A stretch of 64,000 nt of DNA from Aeromonas fluvialis (GCF_000819885.1 NZ_CDBO01000068.1:1-64000); one strand, 5' to 3'; numbered from the stretch's first letter, positions 8,654-18,784 are shown. The notes: generated by a model from the sequence alone, not told the origin. Translations and numbers: made by a program.

Positions 8654-9865
8654 TTATGACTCCTGACAGCTGCGCAGCAGCGCCAGCAACAGGCTGCCAT
8701 CACGCAGCGCCTTGTGCACCTGCACCGAGGTGGGCTTGGTGGGATCTTCGTAGAAGTGGGTGGATTCAATCTGCAGCCGCACCAGATAGTCGGCGGGCAA
8801 CTGGCTGGCCAGCGACTGGTGCAGCATGGGGAACAGCAGCCGATCGGCGCGGGTGATCTCGCCCCCCAGCAGCAACTTGCCCGGATTGAGCAGGCAGATG
8901 AGGTTGGAGAGCACCTTGGAGAGGCGGCCCGCCGCCTGATGGAGAATATCCTGACAGAGGCTGTTACCCGCCAGCGCCAACTCGCACAGCTCGCGGATAG
9001 TGACGCTCTCGGGCAAGTCGTGCTCCTGCATCCGCTCGCGCAGATCCCGGTATTGCGCCTCCAGCGCCTGATTGGTCACCAGGGTGCAGGCACAGCCAAA
9101 ACCGCCGCAGTAACAGCGCTGGCCATAGGGTTCGAGTTGCAGGTGGCTGAGATCCCCGAGCAGCGCATTCTCGCTCTCGATAAGCTGGCCATTGACCACC
9201 ATGCCGACCCCAATGTCGTTGTGGACAAACACCAGCACCGCATCGGCGCAATTCTTGGCGGCCCCCCACTCCCGCTCGGCCTGGATCCAGGTACGCACAT
9301 CACCGCTCACCAGCACCGGCACCTCGAATGCCTGTTGTAGAGTGGGGCCAAGCGGCCAGTTGCGCAGATCGTAGAAGGGGAAGTGCTTGACCATACCGGA
9401 GTGGCGCTCAACTTGCCCGGGCAAGCAAAGCGCAATACAGGCCAGACTGAGGGACTTTCTCGGCAAAAACACCTTGATGGCGTGAACCAGACTGCCCAGC
9501 AGATCGGCGCGTTCCTCCTTGGTGAAGAGGTGGCGCTGGCGGGCCAGCGAGCGACCGGAGAAATCAAACAGCGCCATATCCACATAACCACGGCCAAGAC
9601 GCATGGAGAGAAACTGGAAGCGGCGCTCGTTGATACGCAGCAGGGTCTGGCGACGACCCCGCCCCACCGAACTCTCGCCACAGGTGACCACCAGCCCGCT
9701 ATCGAGCAACTCGCGGGTGATCTTGGTGATGCTAGCGGGAGAGAGGCCGGTCAGACGAGAGAGATCGGTGCGCGACAGCTCCTTGTGCTCCTCCAGGCTG
9801 GCATAGACCAAGCCATAGTTGAGCTGGCGGATCAAGTCGATACTGCCTTTCACGATCTCATTCAT
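8654..9865 (-). CDS. ROK-family transcriptional repressor, Mlc-like
   Basis: A 403-residue ROK repressor close in layout to E. coli Mlc. It starts with the GxIDxIxxxNxGxVY region and has an N-terminal winged HTH (about residues 28-62, SRTDLSRLTGLSPASITKI). The zinc site is kept: His241, Cys251, Cys253 and Cys258 have the same spacing as the Mlc zinc ligands. The sugar-kinase catalytic motif is absent, as expected for a regulator. Mlc controls PTS sugar genes and is inactivated by membrane PtsG or by MtfA; an mtfA gene is at 25678-26508. NagC is the alternative identity. Confidence 0.82.
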   Translation of the reverse strand: MNEIVKGSIDLIRQLNYGLVYASLEEHKELSRTDLSRLTGLSPASITKITRELLDSGLVVTCGESSVGRGRRQTLLRINERRFQFLSMRLGRGYVDMALFDFSGRSLARQRHLFTKEERADLLGSLVHAIKVFLPRKSLSLACIALCLPGQVERHSGMVKHFPFYDLRNWPLGPTLQQAFEVPVLVSGDVRTWIQAEREWGAAKNCADAVLVFVHNDIGVGMVVNGQLIESENALLGDLSHLQLEPYGQRCYCGGFGCACTLVTNQALEAQYRDLRERMQEHDLPESVTIRELCELALAGNSLCQDILHQAAGRLSKVLSNLICLLNPGKLLLGGEITRADRLLFPMLHQSLASQLPADYLVRLQIESTHFYEDPTKPTSVQVHKALRDGSLLLALLRSCQES

Positions 9866-9936
9866 AGGGTATGGATTAAGGGCTGAAACTGGGGGCTCCG
9901 ATTTTCACACATTATTGCTCAATCCCCAAATAAAGC

Positions 9937-9962
9937 GCGGTCTGAACCGGAGTTCAGACCGC
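9937..9962 (-). terminator. Terminator of the chemoreceptor gene
   Basis: A perfect 11-bp stem (GCGGTCTGAAC / GTTCAGACCGC) with a four-base loop. Read on the minus strand it is followed by GCTTTATTT. It lies 34 bases beyond the stop of the chemoreceptor gene. Confidence 0.85.
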
Positions 9963-9995
9963 ATCTTTGGGTGCATATCGCCAAGATGATCGGGG

Positions 9996-11663
9996 TCAAT
10001 AACGGAACTGGGAGACCAGTTTGCGCAGTTTATCGCCAGTGTTGGCCAAATCGCGGGTAGTGCTGTTGGACTCCATGGCGGCATCGGTCAGCTCGCTGAC
10101 AATCTGCTGGATCGCCACCAGATTTTTGTTGATCTCCTCCGAGACCGCATGCTGCTCCTCCGCCGCGGTGGCAATCTGTATATTCATGTCGTTGATGGTA
10201 CTGACCGCCATTACCATGCTGTCTAGGGAGGTGGCGATGTGGCTTGCCTCCTGCACCGTCTCCTGGCTGCGATCCTCGCTCGCCTGCATCACATCCACCG
10301 CCTGCTTTACCCCCCCTTGCAAGCGCTGGAGCATCTCGTTGATCTCCTTGGTGCTCTGCTGGGTACGACCGGCCAGCGAACGCACTTCGTCCGCCACCAC
10401 CGCAAAGCCGCGTCCCTGTTCACCGGCACGGGCCGCCTCGATGGCGGCGTTCAGCGCCAGCAGGTTGGTCTGCTCGGCAATGCCGCGAATGACCTCCACC
10501 ACGGAGCCAATCTTGGCGGTCTCTTGCGCCAGCTGCTCGATAACCCCAGAGGCGGTATGCACCTCGCCCACCAAGCGGTTAATGCTGTTGATGGCACCAC
10601 TCACCACGCCACGGGCAGCATCCGATTCCCGGGCGGCATCGCTGGTTGCCATCGCAGCATTGGAGGCACTGGCCGCCACCTCCTGTGCGGTGGAGTTCAT
10701 CTCGGTCACCGCGGTGACCACCTGATCGGTCTCGCGACTGTGACCATGCATCTGCTTGTCATAGTGCTCGCTCAGGTGATGGAGCTTCTCCACCGCACTG
10801 AAGAGGTGATTGCTGGTCTCCCCAACCTGACTCACCACCGACTGGATCCGCTCGACAAAACGGTTGAAGGCGCTGGCCAGCTGGCCAATCTCATCCTGGC
10901 TTTGCACCTTGAGCCGCTGGGTCAGATCCCCGTCGCCATTGGCGATATCGTTCAATGCCAGCACCGCATCCGCCAGTGGCTTGGTGACCCGGTTGCCCAC
11001 AATGACAGTTGCCGCAAGGGTGATACCAAGGATAAGCAGGATCACCAGCACACTGCTACGCAGCGAGTCATACATGCTGCGTTCTCTCTCCTCACGCAGG
11101 ACCGCCAATTCATTGTCGATATCATCGATATAAAAACCGGTACCAATGGCCCACTGGTATTTGTCCAGCACCAGAGTAAAGGCCAGTTTGGGGGCATCGC
11201 GCCCGATGGAGGGCTTGGCCGTCCAGTATTCGGTAAAACCATCCCCCTGACGGGCCGACTTGAGGACCTCCTGGATCAGCAACTTGCCCTTGGCATCCTT
11301 GTCGTTCCAGCGATTTTTCCCCTCCAGCTCGGTACGCACCGGCAGCAGTATGGTATTGCCCTCGAAGTCATAGACAAAGAAGTAGCCATCACTGCTGTAA
11401 CGCAGCGGCCTGAGCAGCTCTTTGACCTTTTGACGATTTTCCGGCGAATCCGGCAGGGAATACACGGCATCGACGGCGGTTTTGGCCATCATGATGTAAC
11501 TGCTCAGCAGCGCTTTACGCTCCTTGATGGCATTTTCCCTCGCCACCACCAGATCAGACTCCAGATCGCTCTTGGAGACCATATAGTTACTGAGATTGAC
11601 CACCAAGGCCATCAACAGTACGGGGACTGCACCCAGTAACAGGATTTTCTGCTTTAGCGTCAT
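9996..11663 (-). CDS. Methyl-accepting chemotaxis protein with single Cache sensor domain
   Basis: A 555-residue chemoreceptor. One membrane helix (about 8-27) precedes a periplasmic single-Cache domain (about 30-190, with [17 protein letters not shown]). A second helix (about 200-220), a HAMP domain (about 222-275) and the cytoplasmic signalling coiled coil follow. The hairpin tip is typical ([19 protein letters not shown] ... [13 protein letters not shown]). The C-terminus LVSQFRY lacks a CheR/CheB-tethering pentapeptide. The ligand is unknown; related domains bind small organic acids. AAGGA precedes ATG 11663. It is monocistronic. Confidence 0.95.
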   Translation of the reverse strand: MTLKQKILLLGAVPVLLMALVVNLSNYMVSKSDLESDLVVARENAIKERKALLSSYIMMAKTAVDAVYSLPDSPENRQKVKELLRPLRYSSDGYFFVYDFEGNTILLPVRTELEGKNRWNDKDAKGKLLIQEVLKSARQGDGFTEYWTAKPSIGRDAPKLAFTLVLDKYQWAIGTGFYIDDIDNELAVLREERERSMYDSLRSSVLVILLILGITLAATVIVGNRVTKPLADAVLALNDIANGDGDLTQRLKVQSQDEIGQLASAFNRFVERIQSVVSQVGETSNHLFSAVEKLHHLSEHYDKQMHGHSRETDQVVTAVTEMNSTAQEVAASASNAAMATSDAARESDAARGVVSGAINSINRLVGEVHTASGVIEQLAQETAKIGSVVEVIRGIAEQTNLLALNAAIEAARAGEQGRGFAVVADEVRSLAGRTQQSTKEINEMLQRLQGGVKQAVDVMQASEDRSQETVQEASHIATSLDSMVMAVSTINDMNIQIATAAEEQHAVSEEINKNLVAIQQIVSELTDAAMESNSTTRDLANTGDKLRKLVSQFRY

Positions 11664-11786
11664 CTTTCACATCCTTGCAGTTGTTTTTATAGGAATTCCT
11701 AGCTTACTCATCAGTATAGGTGCTGGCAGTACGAGCCCAGCTTTCGTTACAATTCCCTTAAACAAATCGGCCAGAACGTGAAAATC

Positions 11787-12242
11787 ATGAATCTTTGTCC
11801 TTGCGGCTCACCCCTTTCTCTCGAATTGTGCTGTGGCTCACTTCACAGTGGCGCGGTGGCTGACACCCCGGAGCAGCTGATGCGCTCGCGCTATAGCGCC
11901 TTTGTACTGGGCTTGGGGGAGTATCTGGTCCATAGCTGGCATCCGGCTCATCTTGGCGGCCTGACTGTTGCTGAGCTCTCCCACACTGATACCCGGTGGG
12001 ATGGACTCGAGATCATCACCAGCCAGGGCGGCCCGGAAGATGAGACCGGGATGGTGGAGTTCAAAGCCTGGTTTCTGGAGGGGAATGATCACCACTGCCT
12101 TCATGAACGATCCCGCTTCGTGCGTTATCAAGGGCGCTGGGTCTACACCGAGGGAGAGCAGGATCCGACTCCACTCAAGACGGGGCGCAACGATCCCTGC
12201 CCCTGTGGCAGCGGCAAAAAGCACAAGAAGTGCTGCGGCTGA
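11787..12242 (+). CDS. ychJ: YchJ-family SEC-C motif protein
   Basis: A 151-residue protein with cysteine-rich zinc motifs at both ends: [13 protein letters not shown] at residues 3-16 and a classic SEC-C motif ([17 protein letters not shown]) at the C-terminus. The central part matches YchJ ([10 protein letters not shown], then a NTF2-like fold). SEC-C motifs bind zinc and contact SecB or ribosomes; the role of YchJ is not established. The start is set at ATG 11787, matching the E. coli protein; GTG 11778 is an in-frame alternative. A strong terminator follows. Confidence 0.88.
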   Translation: MNLCPCGSPLSLELCCGSLHSGAVADTPEQLMRSRYSAFVLGLGEYLVHSWHPAHLGGLTVAELSHTDTRWDGLEIITSQGGPEDETGMVEFKAWFLEGNDHHCLHERSRFVRYQGRWVYTEGEQDPTPLKTGRNDPCPCGSGKKHKKCCG

Positions 12243-12278
12243 CCCATCACACCCCCACCAGACTCGTCAAACAGTGAC

Positions 12279-12305
12279 AAGGGGCATCCGATGCCCCTTT
12301 TTTGT
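12279..12305 (+). terminator. Terminator after ychJ
   Basis: AAGGGGCAT / ATGCCCCTT stem with a three-base loop followed by a run of six T residues. A textbook intrinsic terminator 37 bases after the ychJ stop. Confidence 0.92.
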
Positions 12306-12348
12306 GTCTGCCATTCGCCACCAGCCCATTAACCGCTGCGATAACAAG

Positions 12349-12364
12349 CGTGACAAATGTCACA
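12349..12364 (+). promoter_or_regulatory. Probable CRP site upstream of glpABC
   Basis: CGTGACAAATGTCACA fits the CRP consensus TGTGA-N6-TCACA (one mismatch in the left half). It lies about 120 bases before the glpA start. Immediately downstream are GlpR-like imperfect repeats and a perfect 14-base palindrome TTTGCGAGCGCAAA. CRP control of glp operons is well known in enterobacteria; the assignment here is by sequence only. Confidence 0.55.
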
Positions 12365-12410
12365 TAATGCTCATTAACGCGCGAGCAAATGAGCGTTTGC
12401 GAGCGCAAAT

Positions 12411-12424
12411 TTGGCCCATATCAA
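12411..12424 (+). promoter_or_regulatory. Possible FNR box upstream of glpABC
   Basis: TTGGCCCATATCAA matches the FNR consensus TTGAT-N4-ATCAA with a perfect right half and three of five in the left half. It lies 61 bases before the glpA ATG, a sensible place for an activator of an anaerobic operon. No convincing -10 is visible. Confidence 0.4.
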
Positions 12425-12484
12425 ACATTTCCACTCAGAAGTAGGCCACACTGGCCTCATCTGGAAGAGATGAGACGGGCAACA

Positions 12485-14158
12485 ATGAAAAGAATAACTA
12501 CACAAGTCGTCATCATAGGCGGCGGTGCCACAGGGGCCGGCATCATGCGCGATTGCGCACTGCGCGGCATCGACTGCATCCTGCTCGAGCGCGATGATAT
12601 CGCCGCTGGCACCACCGGCCGCAACCACGGTCTGCTCCACTCTGGTGCCCGCTACGCGGTGACGGATCAGGAGTCCGCCCGCGAATGCATCCAGGAAAAC
12701 CACATCCTCAAGCGGATCGCCAGCCACTGTGTCGAAGACACGGGCGGCCTCTTCCTCACCCTGCCGGAAGATGACATCAATTTCCAAACCACCTTTATGG
12801 ATGCCTGCGCCCTGGCCGGTATCGAAACCCACCAGCTCGATCCCGGTGAAGCCCTGCGCATGGAGCCCAACGCCAACCCGGCGATGATCGGCGCCATCCA
12901 TGTACCGGACGGTACGGTCGACCCGTTCCGCCTCGCCGCCGCCAACGTGCTGGACGCCAAAGAGCACGGCGCGCGCATCTTTACCCACTGCAAGGTGCTG
13001 GGGCTGCTGCGCACGCAAGATCGGGTACACGGGGTCAAGGCGATCAATACCCGCACCGGCGAAGCGTTCGAGGTGGAGTGTCAGGAGGTGATCAACGCCG
13101 CCGGCATCTGGGGCCAGCAAATTTGCGAATACGCCGATCTCGGCATCCGCATGTTCCCGGCCAAGGGCTCCCTGCTCATCATGGATTACCGGATCAACCA
13201 GCTGGTGCTCAACCGCGCCCGCAAACCGGCGGATGCGGACATTCTGGTGCCGGGCGATACCATCTCCCTCATCGGCACCACCTCCAGTCGCATCGATTAC
13301 AACAAGATTGACCAGCTCACCGTCGAACCCGAAGAGGTCGAAGTGTTGCTGCGCGAGGGTATCAAGCTCGCTCCCATCATGGCGCGCACCCGCCTGCTGC
13401 GCGCCTACGCCGGGGTGCGCCCGCTGGTAGCGGTGGACGGTGACGACACCGGCCGCAACATCAGTCGCGGCATCGTGCTGCTGGATCACGCCGAGCGTGA
13501 CGGCCTCAAGGGTTTCAACACCATCACCGGCGGCAAGCTGATGACCTACCGCCTGATGGCGGAGTGGGCCACCGATCTGCTGGCCAAGAAACTCGGCAAC
13601 AGCAAACCCTGCCAGACCGCCGAACTGAGCCTGCCCGGCTCACGGGATCCGGAAAAGGTCTCCGCTCCCGGTCTCTCGGTGCCGGTCGAAGGATCTGCCC
13701 AATACCGCCACGGCGAACGGGTCATCGCCTTCTTCCGTGACAATCCCAAAGCCAACGCCCTTATCTGCGAGTGCGAAATGGTCACCGCGGGTGAAATCGA
13801 ATACGCCCTGCGCGAGCTGGATGTGGACAACCTCATCGATCTGCGCCGCCGCACTCGTCTTGGCATGGGCCCCTGTCAGGGCGAGCTCTGTGCCTATCGC
13901 GCCGCCGGTCTGATGCAGGAGTATGGCAAGGCTGACGGCCGTCAGGCCTGCGTCATGTTGCGCCAGTTCCTCGAGGAGCGTTACAAGGGGACCCGCCCCG
14001 TCCTGTGGGGTGATGCCCTGCGCGAGGCCGAGTTCACCTACTGGATCTACGAAGGGCTGTTTGGCCTGGGGGAATGGACGGCGCCACAGCTGGTTGCCGA
14101 TACCCCACGCGGCTCAACCAGCGAGACCACTCACAAGGAGAGCCGTCATGAAGTTTGA
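12485..14158 (+). CDS. glpA: Anaerobic glycerol-3-phosphate dehydrogenase subunit A
   Basis: The 557-residue FAD subunit that oxidises sn-glycerol-3-phosphate to dihydroxyacetone phosphate during anaerobic growth and passes electrons to GlpB/GlpC. The FAD-binding Rossmann motif GGGATGAG is at residues 12-19. The C-terminal domain has CECEM near 427 and GPCQGELC near 465, the BFD-like [2Fe-2S] cysteine pattern of this subunit. It is slightly longer than E. coli GlpA (542). ATG 12485 begins the usual MKxxTTxVVIIGGG start; longer in-frame starts upstream are leader sequence. It overlaps glpB by 11 bases. Confidence 0.96.
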   Translation: MKRITTQVVIIGGGATGAGIMRDCALRGIDCILLERDDIAAGTTGRNHGLLHSGARYAVTDQESARECIQENHILKRIASHCVEDTGGLFLTLPEDDINFQTTFMDACALAGIETHQLDPGEALRMEPNANPAMIGAIHVPDGTVDPFRLAAANVLDAKEHGARIFTHCKVLGLLRTQDRVHGVKAINTRTGEAFEVECQEVINAAGIWGQQICEYADLGIRMFPAKGSLLIMDYRINQLVLNRARKPADADILVPGDTISLIGTTSSRIDYNKIDQLTVEPEEVEVLLREGIKLAPIMARTRLLRAYAGVRPLVAVDGDDTGRNISRGIVLLDHAERDGLKGFNTITGGKLMTYRLMAEWATDLLAKKLGNSKPCQTAELSLPGSRDPEKVSAPGLSVPVEGSAQYRHGERVIAFFRDNPKANALICECEMVTAGEIEYALRELDVDNLIDLRRRTRLGMGPCQGELCAYRAAGLMQEYGKADGRQACVMLRQFLEERYKGTRPVLWGDALREAEFTYWIYEGLFGLGEWTAPQLVADTPRGSTSETTHKESRHEV

Positions 14159-15413
14159 CAATATCGTTATCGGCGGTGGCATGGCGGGACTCTCGGCTGC
14201 CCTGCGGCTGGTGGAGGCAGGCCAGAAGACCCTGCTGATGGCATCCGGCCAGAGTGCCCTGCACTTCTCCTCCGGCTCGGTCGATCTGCTCGAAAGCGAG
14301 GGAGATCCCCGCACTGCCCTGCCCGCCTTTATGGCATCCCATCCGGATCACCCCTACAGCAAGGTGGGGATGCAAAATATCGAAGCGAGCCTGGCCGATC
14401 TGCAGCGCCACTGCGCCGAGCAGGGATTGCCGCTGGTTCGCCACGAGACCAATCACCAGCGCCTGACCCCCATCGGCACCCTAAAACGTACCTGGCTATC
14501 CCCCGATACCTGTGCCTGCGTCACCGATGCGCCGATCCCGGACGTGCTGCTGCTGGCCACCCTCGAAGGCTTTCGCGACTTTCATCCGGCACTGGCGGCG
14601 GCCAATCTGGCGACTCATCCGCGCTTTGCCCACTGCCGCATTCTGACCGGCGAAATCCGCCTGCCCCAGCTGGCGGAATTCAGCAGCAATCCCCACGAGT
14701 TTCGCTCCGCCGACATCGCGCGCCTCTGTGACAAGCATCATCTGGTGGCCGATCTGGCCCGCGAGATCAGCCGCATGGTGCAGGAGAGCGGTGTACCCGG
14801 CTGCCGCCATATCGTGCTGCCCGCCTGCCTTTCGCTGGGGCTGGTAGGCCCGCGTCTGGCGGAGCTGGAGCAACGTACCGGCTGCACCATCAAGGAGGTG
14901 GCCACCATGCCGCCATCACTGATCGGGATGCGGATGCAGGAGGCGCTCAAGCGCCGCTTTATGGCCCTTGGTGGCACCTTCCTCACCAGCGAGCGGGTGC
15001 TGGGCGCCCGTTATGAAGGTGACCGGGTGGTCGGCGTACATACCCAGAATGGCGATGATCAACTGTTCGAGGCGGACAACTTCGTGCTTGCTTCCGGCAG
15101 CTTCTTCAGCCGCGGGCTGGAATCCCGTCTGCGCGGCATTCGCGAGCCCATCTTCGATGCCGATGTGCTGAGTCTGGAGGAGCGTGATGCCTGGGCCGGT
15201 CGCCGCCTGTTCGATCACCACCCTTTCATGGGCTTCGGGGTCAAGACCGACGACAAGCTCAGAGTGCTGCGTGGCGGCAAGCCGCTCACCAACCTATATG
15301 GCGCGGGCAGTGTCTTGGCCCATTACGACCCAATTCGTGAAGGTTCCGGCTCCGGTGTTGCCGTTGCCACCGGCTGGCAGGCTGCCGGCCATATTCTGGG
15401 CGCGGCCCAATGA
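14148..15413 (+). CDS. glpB: Anaerobic glycerol-3-phosphate dehydrogenase subunit B
   Basis: A 421-residue flavoprotein subunit (E. coli GlpB 419). The N-terminal nucleotide-binding motif is VIGGGMAGL at residues 7-15; a conserved stretch of the family (FDHHPFMGFGVKTD) appears near the C-terminus with GAGSVLAHYDPIREGSGSGVA. AAGGAG at 14135-14140 lies seven bases before ATG 14148, inside the end of glpA, so the two genes are translationally coupled. It works in the membrane-associated GlpABC complex. Confidence 0.95.
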   Translation: MKFDNIVIGGGMAGLSAALRLVEAGQKTLLMASGQSALHFSSGSVDLLESEGDPRTALPAFMASHPDHPYSKVGMQNIEASLADLQRHCAEQGLPLVRHETNHQRLTPIGTLKRTWLSPDTCACVTDAPIPDVLLLATLEGFRDFHPALAAANLATHPRFAHCRILTGEIRLPQLAEFSSNPHEFRSADIARLCDKHHLVADLAREISRMVQESGVPGCRHIVLPACLSLGLVGPRLAELEQRTGCTIKEVATMPPSLIGMRMQEALKRRFMALGGTFLTSERVLGARYEGDRVVGVHTQNGDDQLFEADNFVLASGSFFSRGLESRLRGIREPIFDADVLSLEERDAWAGRRLFDHHPFMGFGVKTDDKLRVLRGGKPLTNLYGAGSVLAHYDPIREGSGSGVAVATGWQAAGHILGAAQ

Positions 15414-15464
15414 TTACTACGTCCCATATCCCGTGTCTTCATCATCGCCGGGAGGAGAACTGAC

Positions 15465-16667
15465 ATGTTACTGGATCACGCCAACCAAACTTTCGATCAG
15501 TGCATCAAATGCACCGTCTGTACCGCCTACTGCCCGGTGGCCAAGGCCAACCCCGCCTACCCCGGCCCGAAACAGGCGGGCCCGGATGGCGAGCGGCTGC
15601 GGATCAAGAGCCCCGAGCTGTTCGATAGCGCCCTCAAGCACTGCACCAACTGCAAGCGTTGCGAAGTAGCCTGCCCGAGCGGAGTGCGCATCGGCGACAT
15701 CATCGCCAAGGCCAAGCACCAGTACAGCGGTTTCAAACCGGGGATCCGCGAGTTCGTGCTCTCCCACACCGATCTGATGGGCAGCATGTCTACCCTGATG
15801 GCCCCAGTGGTCAACTTCACCACCGGCCTCAAGCCGATGAAACTGGTGCTGGACAAGGCGCTGGGGGTCTCATCCCACCGCGACCTGCCCAAATACTCCC
15901 AGGGCACCTTCCGCGGCTGGTACAAGAAGCAAAAAGAAGCGCAGGCCCGTTATGAGCGCCAAATCGCCTATTTCCACGGCTGCTATGTCAACTACAACCA
16001 TCCTCAGCTTGGCAAGGAGCTGGTGCAGGTGCTCAACGCCATGAACATCGGCGTGCAGTTGCTGGAGCGGGAGAAGTGCTGTGGCGTGCCGCTGCTTGCC
16101 AACGGCTTCATGGACAAGGCCAAGCAGCAGGCGGCCTTCAATATCAAGCAGATGGAGAACTCCCTGCTGGGCAACGAGATGCCGCTGCTGGCCACCTCCT
16201 CCACCTGCGGCTTTACCCTGCGCGATGAATACCCCCACCTGCTGGAGCAGGACAACCACAAGGTACGGGATCGCATCTCGCTGGTGACCCGCTTCCTGTG
16301 GAACGAGTTCTACAAGGGCAACAAACCGGCGATGAAGCCGCTCAATCTGCACATCGCCTACCACACCCCCTGCCACATGGAGAAGATGGGGGGCGTCATC
16401 TATACCCTCGAATTGCTGCGCGCCATCCCCGGGGTCAAGGTGACGGTGCTGGAGTCCCAATGCTGCGGCATCGCGGGCACCTACGGCTTCAAGTCGGAGA
16501 ACTACGAAACCAGTCAGGCCATTGGCGAAGGGTTGTTCGATCAGATCAACCAGCTCAAGCCCGATCTGGTGATCACCGATTGCGAAACCTGCAAATGGCA
16601 GATCGAGATGAGCACGGCGTTTCGTTGCGAACACCCCATCCATCTGTTGGCACAGGCACTTGCCTGA
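15465..16667 (+). CDS. glpC: Anaerobic glycerol-3-phosphate dehydrogenase subunit C (Fe-S, quinone-linked)
   Basis: The 400-residue Fe-S subunit that anchors the dehydrogenase and delivers electrons to menaquinone. Two ferredoxin-type clusters are visible: Cys13/16/19 with Cys23-Pro, and Cys60/63/66 with Cys70-Pro. Two CCG domains follow (HGCYVNYNHP with CCGVPLLANG, and HTPCHMEKMG with SQCCGIAGTYG), as in heterodisulfide reductase HdrB. GGGAGGAG lies before ATG 15465. The 51-base gap from glpB is compatible with one operon, and a strong terminator closes it. Confidence 0.95.
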   Translation: MLLDHANQTFDQCIKCTVCTAYCPVAKANPAYPGPKQAGPDGERLRIKSPELFDSALKHCTNCKRCEVACPSGVRIGDIIAKAKHQYSGFKPGIREFVLSHTDLMGSMSTLMAPVVNFTTGLKPMKLVLDKALGVSSHRDLPKYSQGTFRGWYKKQKEAQARYERQIAYFHGCYVNYNHPQLGKELVQVLNAMNIGVQLLEREKCCGVPLLANGFMDKAKQQAAFNIKQMENSLLGNEMPLLATSSTCGFTLRDEYPHLLEQDNHKVRDRISLVTRFLWNEFYKGNKPAMKPLNLHIAYHTPCHMEKMGGVIYTLELLRAIPGVKVTVLESQCCGIAGTYGFKSENYETSQAIGEGLFDQINQLKPDLVITDCETCKWQIEMSTAFRCEHPIHLLAQALA

Positions 16668-16713
16668 ATCCCTCGGCCCTTGCGGTCGCATAAAAACAAT
16701 CCACGCAGAGATA

Positions 16714-16745
16714 AACAAAGAGCCGGCAATTGCCGGCTCTTTGTT
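16714..16745 (+). terminator. Terminator of glpABC
   Basis: A perfect 32-base palindrome (AACAAAGAGCCGGCAA and its complement), ending in CTCTTTGTT. It can fold to a long stem and works in either direction. Confidence 0.85.
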
Positions 16746-16781
16746 TGGTGCTCTCCCTCAGATTCAGGGGCTGTCTCTTGA

Positions 16782-16880
16782 TCAGATCTTGATCCCCGAA
16801 GCCATCATCTCTTTGGCGGCAATAAAGCCGTCCAGTTTACTTTGCAGTAATCCCTCATGACCGACTCGGGTCTCATCTAC
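16782..16880 (-). pseudogene. Possible C-terminal remnant of a lost gene
   Basis: A 33-codon minus-strand frame reads VDETRVGHEGLLQSKLDGF then IAAKEMMASGIKI and stops at 16782. It has coding-like composition but begins directly after a stop codon and has no start or ribosome binding site. It may be the tail of a deleted gene. I could not name the parent, and chance is possible. Confidence 0.2.
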
Positions 16881-17093
16881 CTAAAAATGAATAAATAAGC
16901 CACAGATGGAGATTGGCAATCCAACCAGGCAAGCGTGTTAAAGGCACATTGAGTGCTTGTGACTCAGAAGATGAGTGTCCCTGTTCGGCCCTTGGCCCCT
17001 CACCACCAGAGCGGGTAACCCCCTGACAAGCCATGGTGTTTCCAGCAAAAATGTAATCGAGATCTCATTTCGACCAATTGCCTCCCGCGGCGA

Positions 17094-17107
17094 TTGATCT
17101 AGCGCAA
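17094..17107 (+). promoter_or_regulatory. Probable FNR box upstream of nrfA
   Basis: TTGATCTAGCGCAA has a perfect left FNR half-site and three of five matches on the right. A -10-like TATACC is at 17135-17140, which would put the box around -42 to -47. A NarL/NarP-type heptamer TACCTAT overlaps at 17137-17143. E. coli nrfA is controlled by FNR and NarL/NarP, so this arrangement is expected. The rest of 16881-17296 holds no gene that I can see. Confidence 0.5.
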
Positions 17108-17296
17108 ACCCACCCCCGATAAATCATCATTGCCTATACCTATTTGGTAATGTATTCGGTGAGCAGTCGCATAAAAAATCGGTTTATTCACCGTCAACAA
17201 GAGACTGGTCTGCCCACTCCCGCGCCCTGCGGGCGTTGATGTCCACGCAACAAGATGGAACGGGTCAGGCCGCATCAAGACATTTATCTGGGAGTG

Positions 17297-18733
17297 ATGA
17301 TCGTGGGTTCACATAACAAACAAACCCGGCTGGGGCTCGCCGCCCTGCTACTGACCGGCCTGCTAGGCAGCAGTTGGGCTCAGGCCGAAGAGAGCACCAA
17401 GGGCAAGATCGAGGCACGCAACGAACTGTTCGCCAAGGATCACGCCGATCAGTTCAGCAGCTGGAAAGCTACCAGCGATAGCAAGGAGCGCAGCGATGCT
17501 CTGGCTGAGGATCCCAACATGGTGGTGCTCTGGGCCGGCTACGCCTTTGCCAAGGATTACAACAAGCCCCGTGGTCACTTCTATGCCCTGACCGACGTGC
17601 GCGAGACCCTGCGCACCGGCGCTCCGAAAACCGCCGAAGATGGCCCCCTGCCCATGGCTTGCTGGAGCTGCAAGAGCCCGGACGTGGCCCGGGTGATCGA
17701 CGAGCAAGGCGAGGATGGTTACTTCAAGGGGATGTGGGCCAAGGGCGGCCCGGAGATCGTCAACACCATCGGCTGCGCCGACTGCCATGATACCGCCTCG
17801 AAAGAGTTCAAGGAGGGCAAGCCTGCCCTGCACCTCTCCCGCCCCTATGCTGATCGGGCCATGACCGCCATCGGCAAGCCGTTCAAGGAGCAGGGCCGCT
17901 TCGATCAGCAGTCCCAGGTGTGCGGTCAGTGCCACGTGGAGTACTACTTCACCGGCCCCACCAAGGCGGTGAAATTCCCCTGGGATGATGGCACCTCGGT
18001 CGAGCAGATGGAGGCCTACTACGACGAGCTGGGCTTCGCCGACTGGACCCACGCCGTCTCCAAGACCCCCATGCTCAAGGCCCAGCACCCGGAATTCGAA
18101 ACCTGGCGCGCTGGTATTCACGGCCAGAACAATGTGGCCTGCGTCGATTGCCACATGCCTAAGGTTCAGAACGAGCAGGGCAAGGTCTACACGGATCACA
18201 AGATTGGCAACCCGTTTGATCGCTTCGAGCAGACTTGCCGCAACTGCCATACCCAGAGCAAGGAGATGCTGCAAGGCATCGTCAAGCAGCGCAAAGACGC
18301 CGTTATCGAGACCAAACTCAAGGTCGAGAAGCAGTTGGTGCGCGCCCACTTTGAAGCCAAGGCTGCCTGGGATGCCGGTGCGACCGAGGCCGATATGAAA
18401 GATATCCTGCAAGACATCCGTCACGCCCAGTGGCGCTGGGACTATGCCATCGCCTCCCACGGGGTGCAGATGCATGCGCCGGAAGTAGCCCTCAAGGCTC
18501 TGGGCAGTGCCCTCGACAAGGCCGCCGACGCCCGCACCAAGCTGGCGCGCCTCTTAGCCACCAAGGGTATCAGCCAGGAGATCGCCATGCCTGACATCTC
18601 CACCAAGGAGAAGGCCCAGGCCGCCCTTGGCATGGACATGAAGCAGATGAACAGCGACAAGGCCCAGTTCCTCAAGACCACTGTTCCCGCCTGGGATGCC
18701 GAGGCCAAAGCGGCCGGTCGGCTGGCACAGTAA
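17297..18733 (+). CDS. nrfA: Ammonia-forming cytochrome c nitrite reductase NrfA
   Basis: A pentahaem periplasmic enzyme that reduces nitrite to ammonia with six electrons. After a signal peptide ending ...SSWAQA, the catalytic haem motif CWSCK is at residues 122-126. Four ordinary haem sites follow: CADCH (160), CGQCH (209), CVDCH (282) and CRNCH (314). The sequence is very close to E. coli NrfA over its whole length. ATG 17297 and GTG 17303 are both possible; GGGAG at 17290-17294 has better spacing to the GTG. It is the first gene of nrfABCD and needs the NrfE/NrfFG lyase encoded at 21202-24907 for the CWSCK haem. Confidence 0.97.
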   Translation: MIVGSHNKQTRLGLAALLLTGLLGSSWAQAEESTKGKIEARNELFAKDHADQFSSWKATSDSKERSDALAEDPNMVVLWAGYAFAKDYNKPRGHFYALTDVRETLRTGAPKTAEDGPLPMACWSCKSPDVARVIDEQGEDGYFKGMWAKGGPEIVNTIGCADCHDTASKEFKEGKPALHLSRPYADRAMTAIGKPFKEQGRFDQQSQVCGQCHVEYYFTGPTKAVKFPWDDGTSVEQMEAYYDELGFADWTHAVSKTPMLKAQHPEFETWRAGIHGQNNVACVDCHMPKVQNEQGKVYTDHKIGNPFDRFEQTCRNCHTQSKEMLQGIVKQRKDAVIETKLKVEKQLVRAHFEAKAAWDAGATEADMKDILQDIRHAQWRWDYAIASHGVQMHAPEVALKALGSALDKAADARTKLARLLATKGISQEIAMPDISTKEKAQAALGMDMKQMNSDKAQFLKTTVPAWDAEAKAAGRLAQ

Positions 18734-18739
18734 CCGATA

Positions 18740-18768
18740 GCAGCGGGCCCGCCGGTCGGGCCCGCTGC
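18740..18768 (+). other. Strong intercistronic hairpin between nrfA and nrfB
   Basis: A perfect 12-bp GC-rich stem (GCAGCGGGCCCG / CGGGCCCGCTGC) with a five-base loop and no T-tract sits seven bases after the nrfA stop, just before the nrfB ribosome binding site. It probably protects the nrfA 3' end or lowers downstream expression rather than terminating. Confidence 0.6.
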
Positions 18769-18784
18769 AGGATGGAGGCTTCAT

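Noticed and set aside
10239-11639. Long open frame opposite the chemoreceptor gene
   Set aside because: Antisense shadow; the minus-strand frame has clear Cache, HAMP and signalling motifs.
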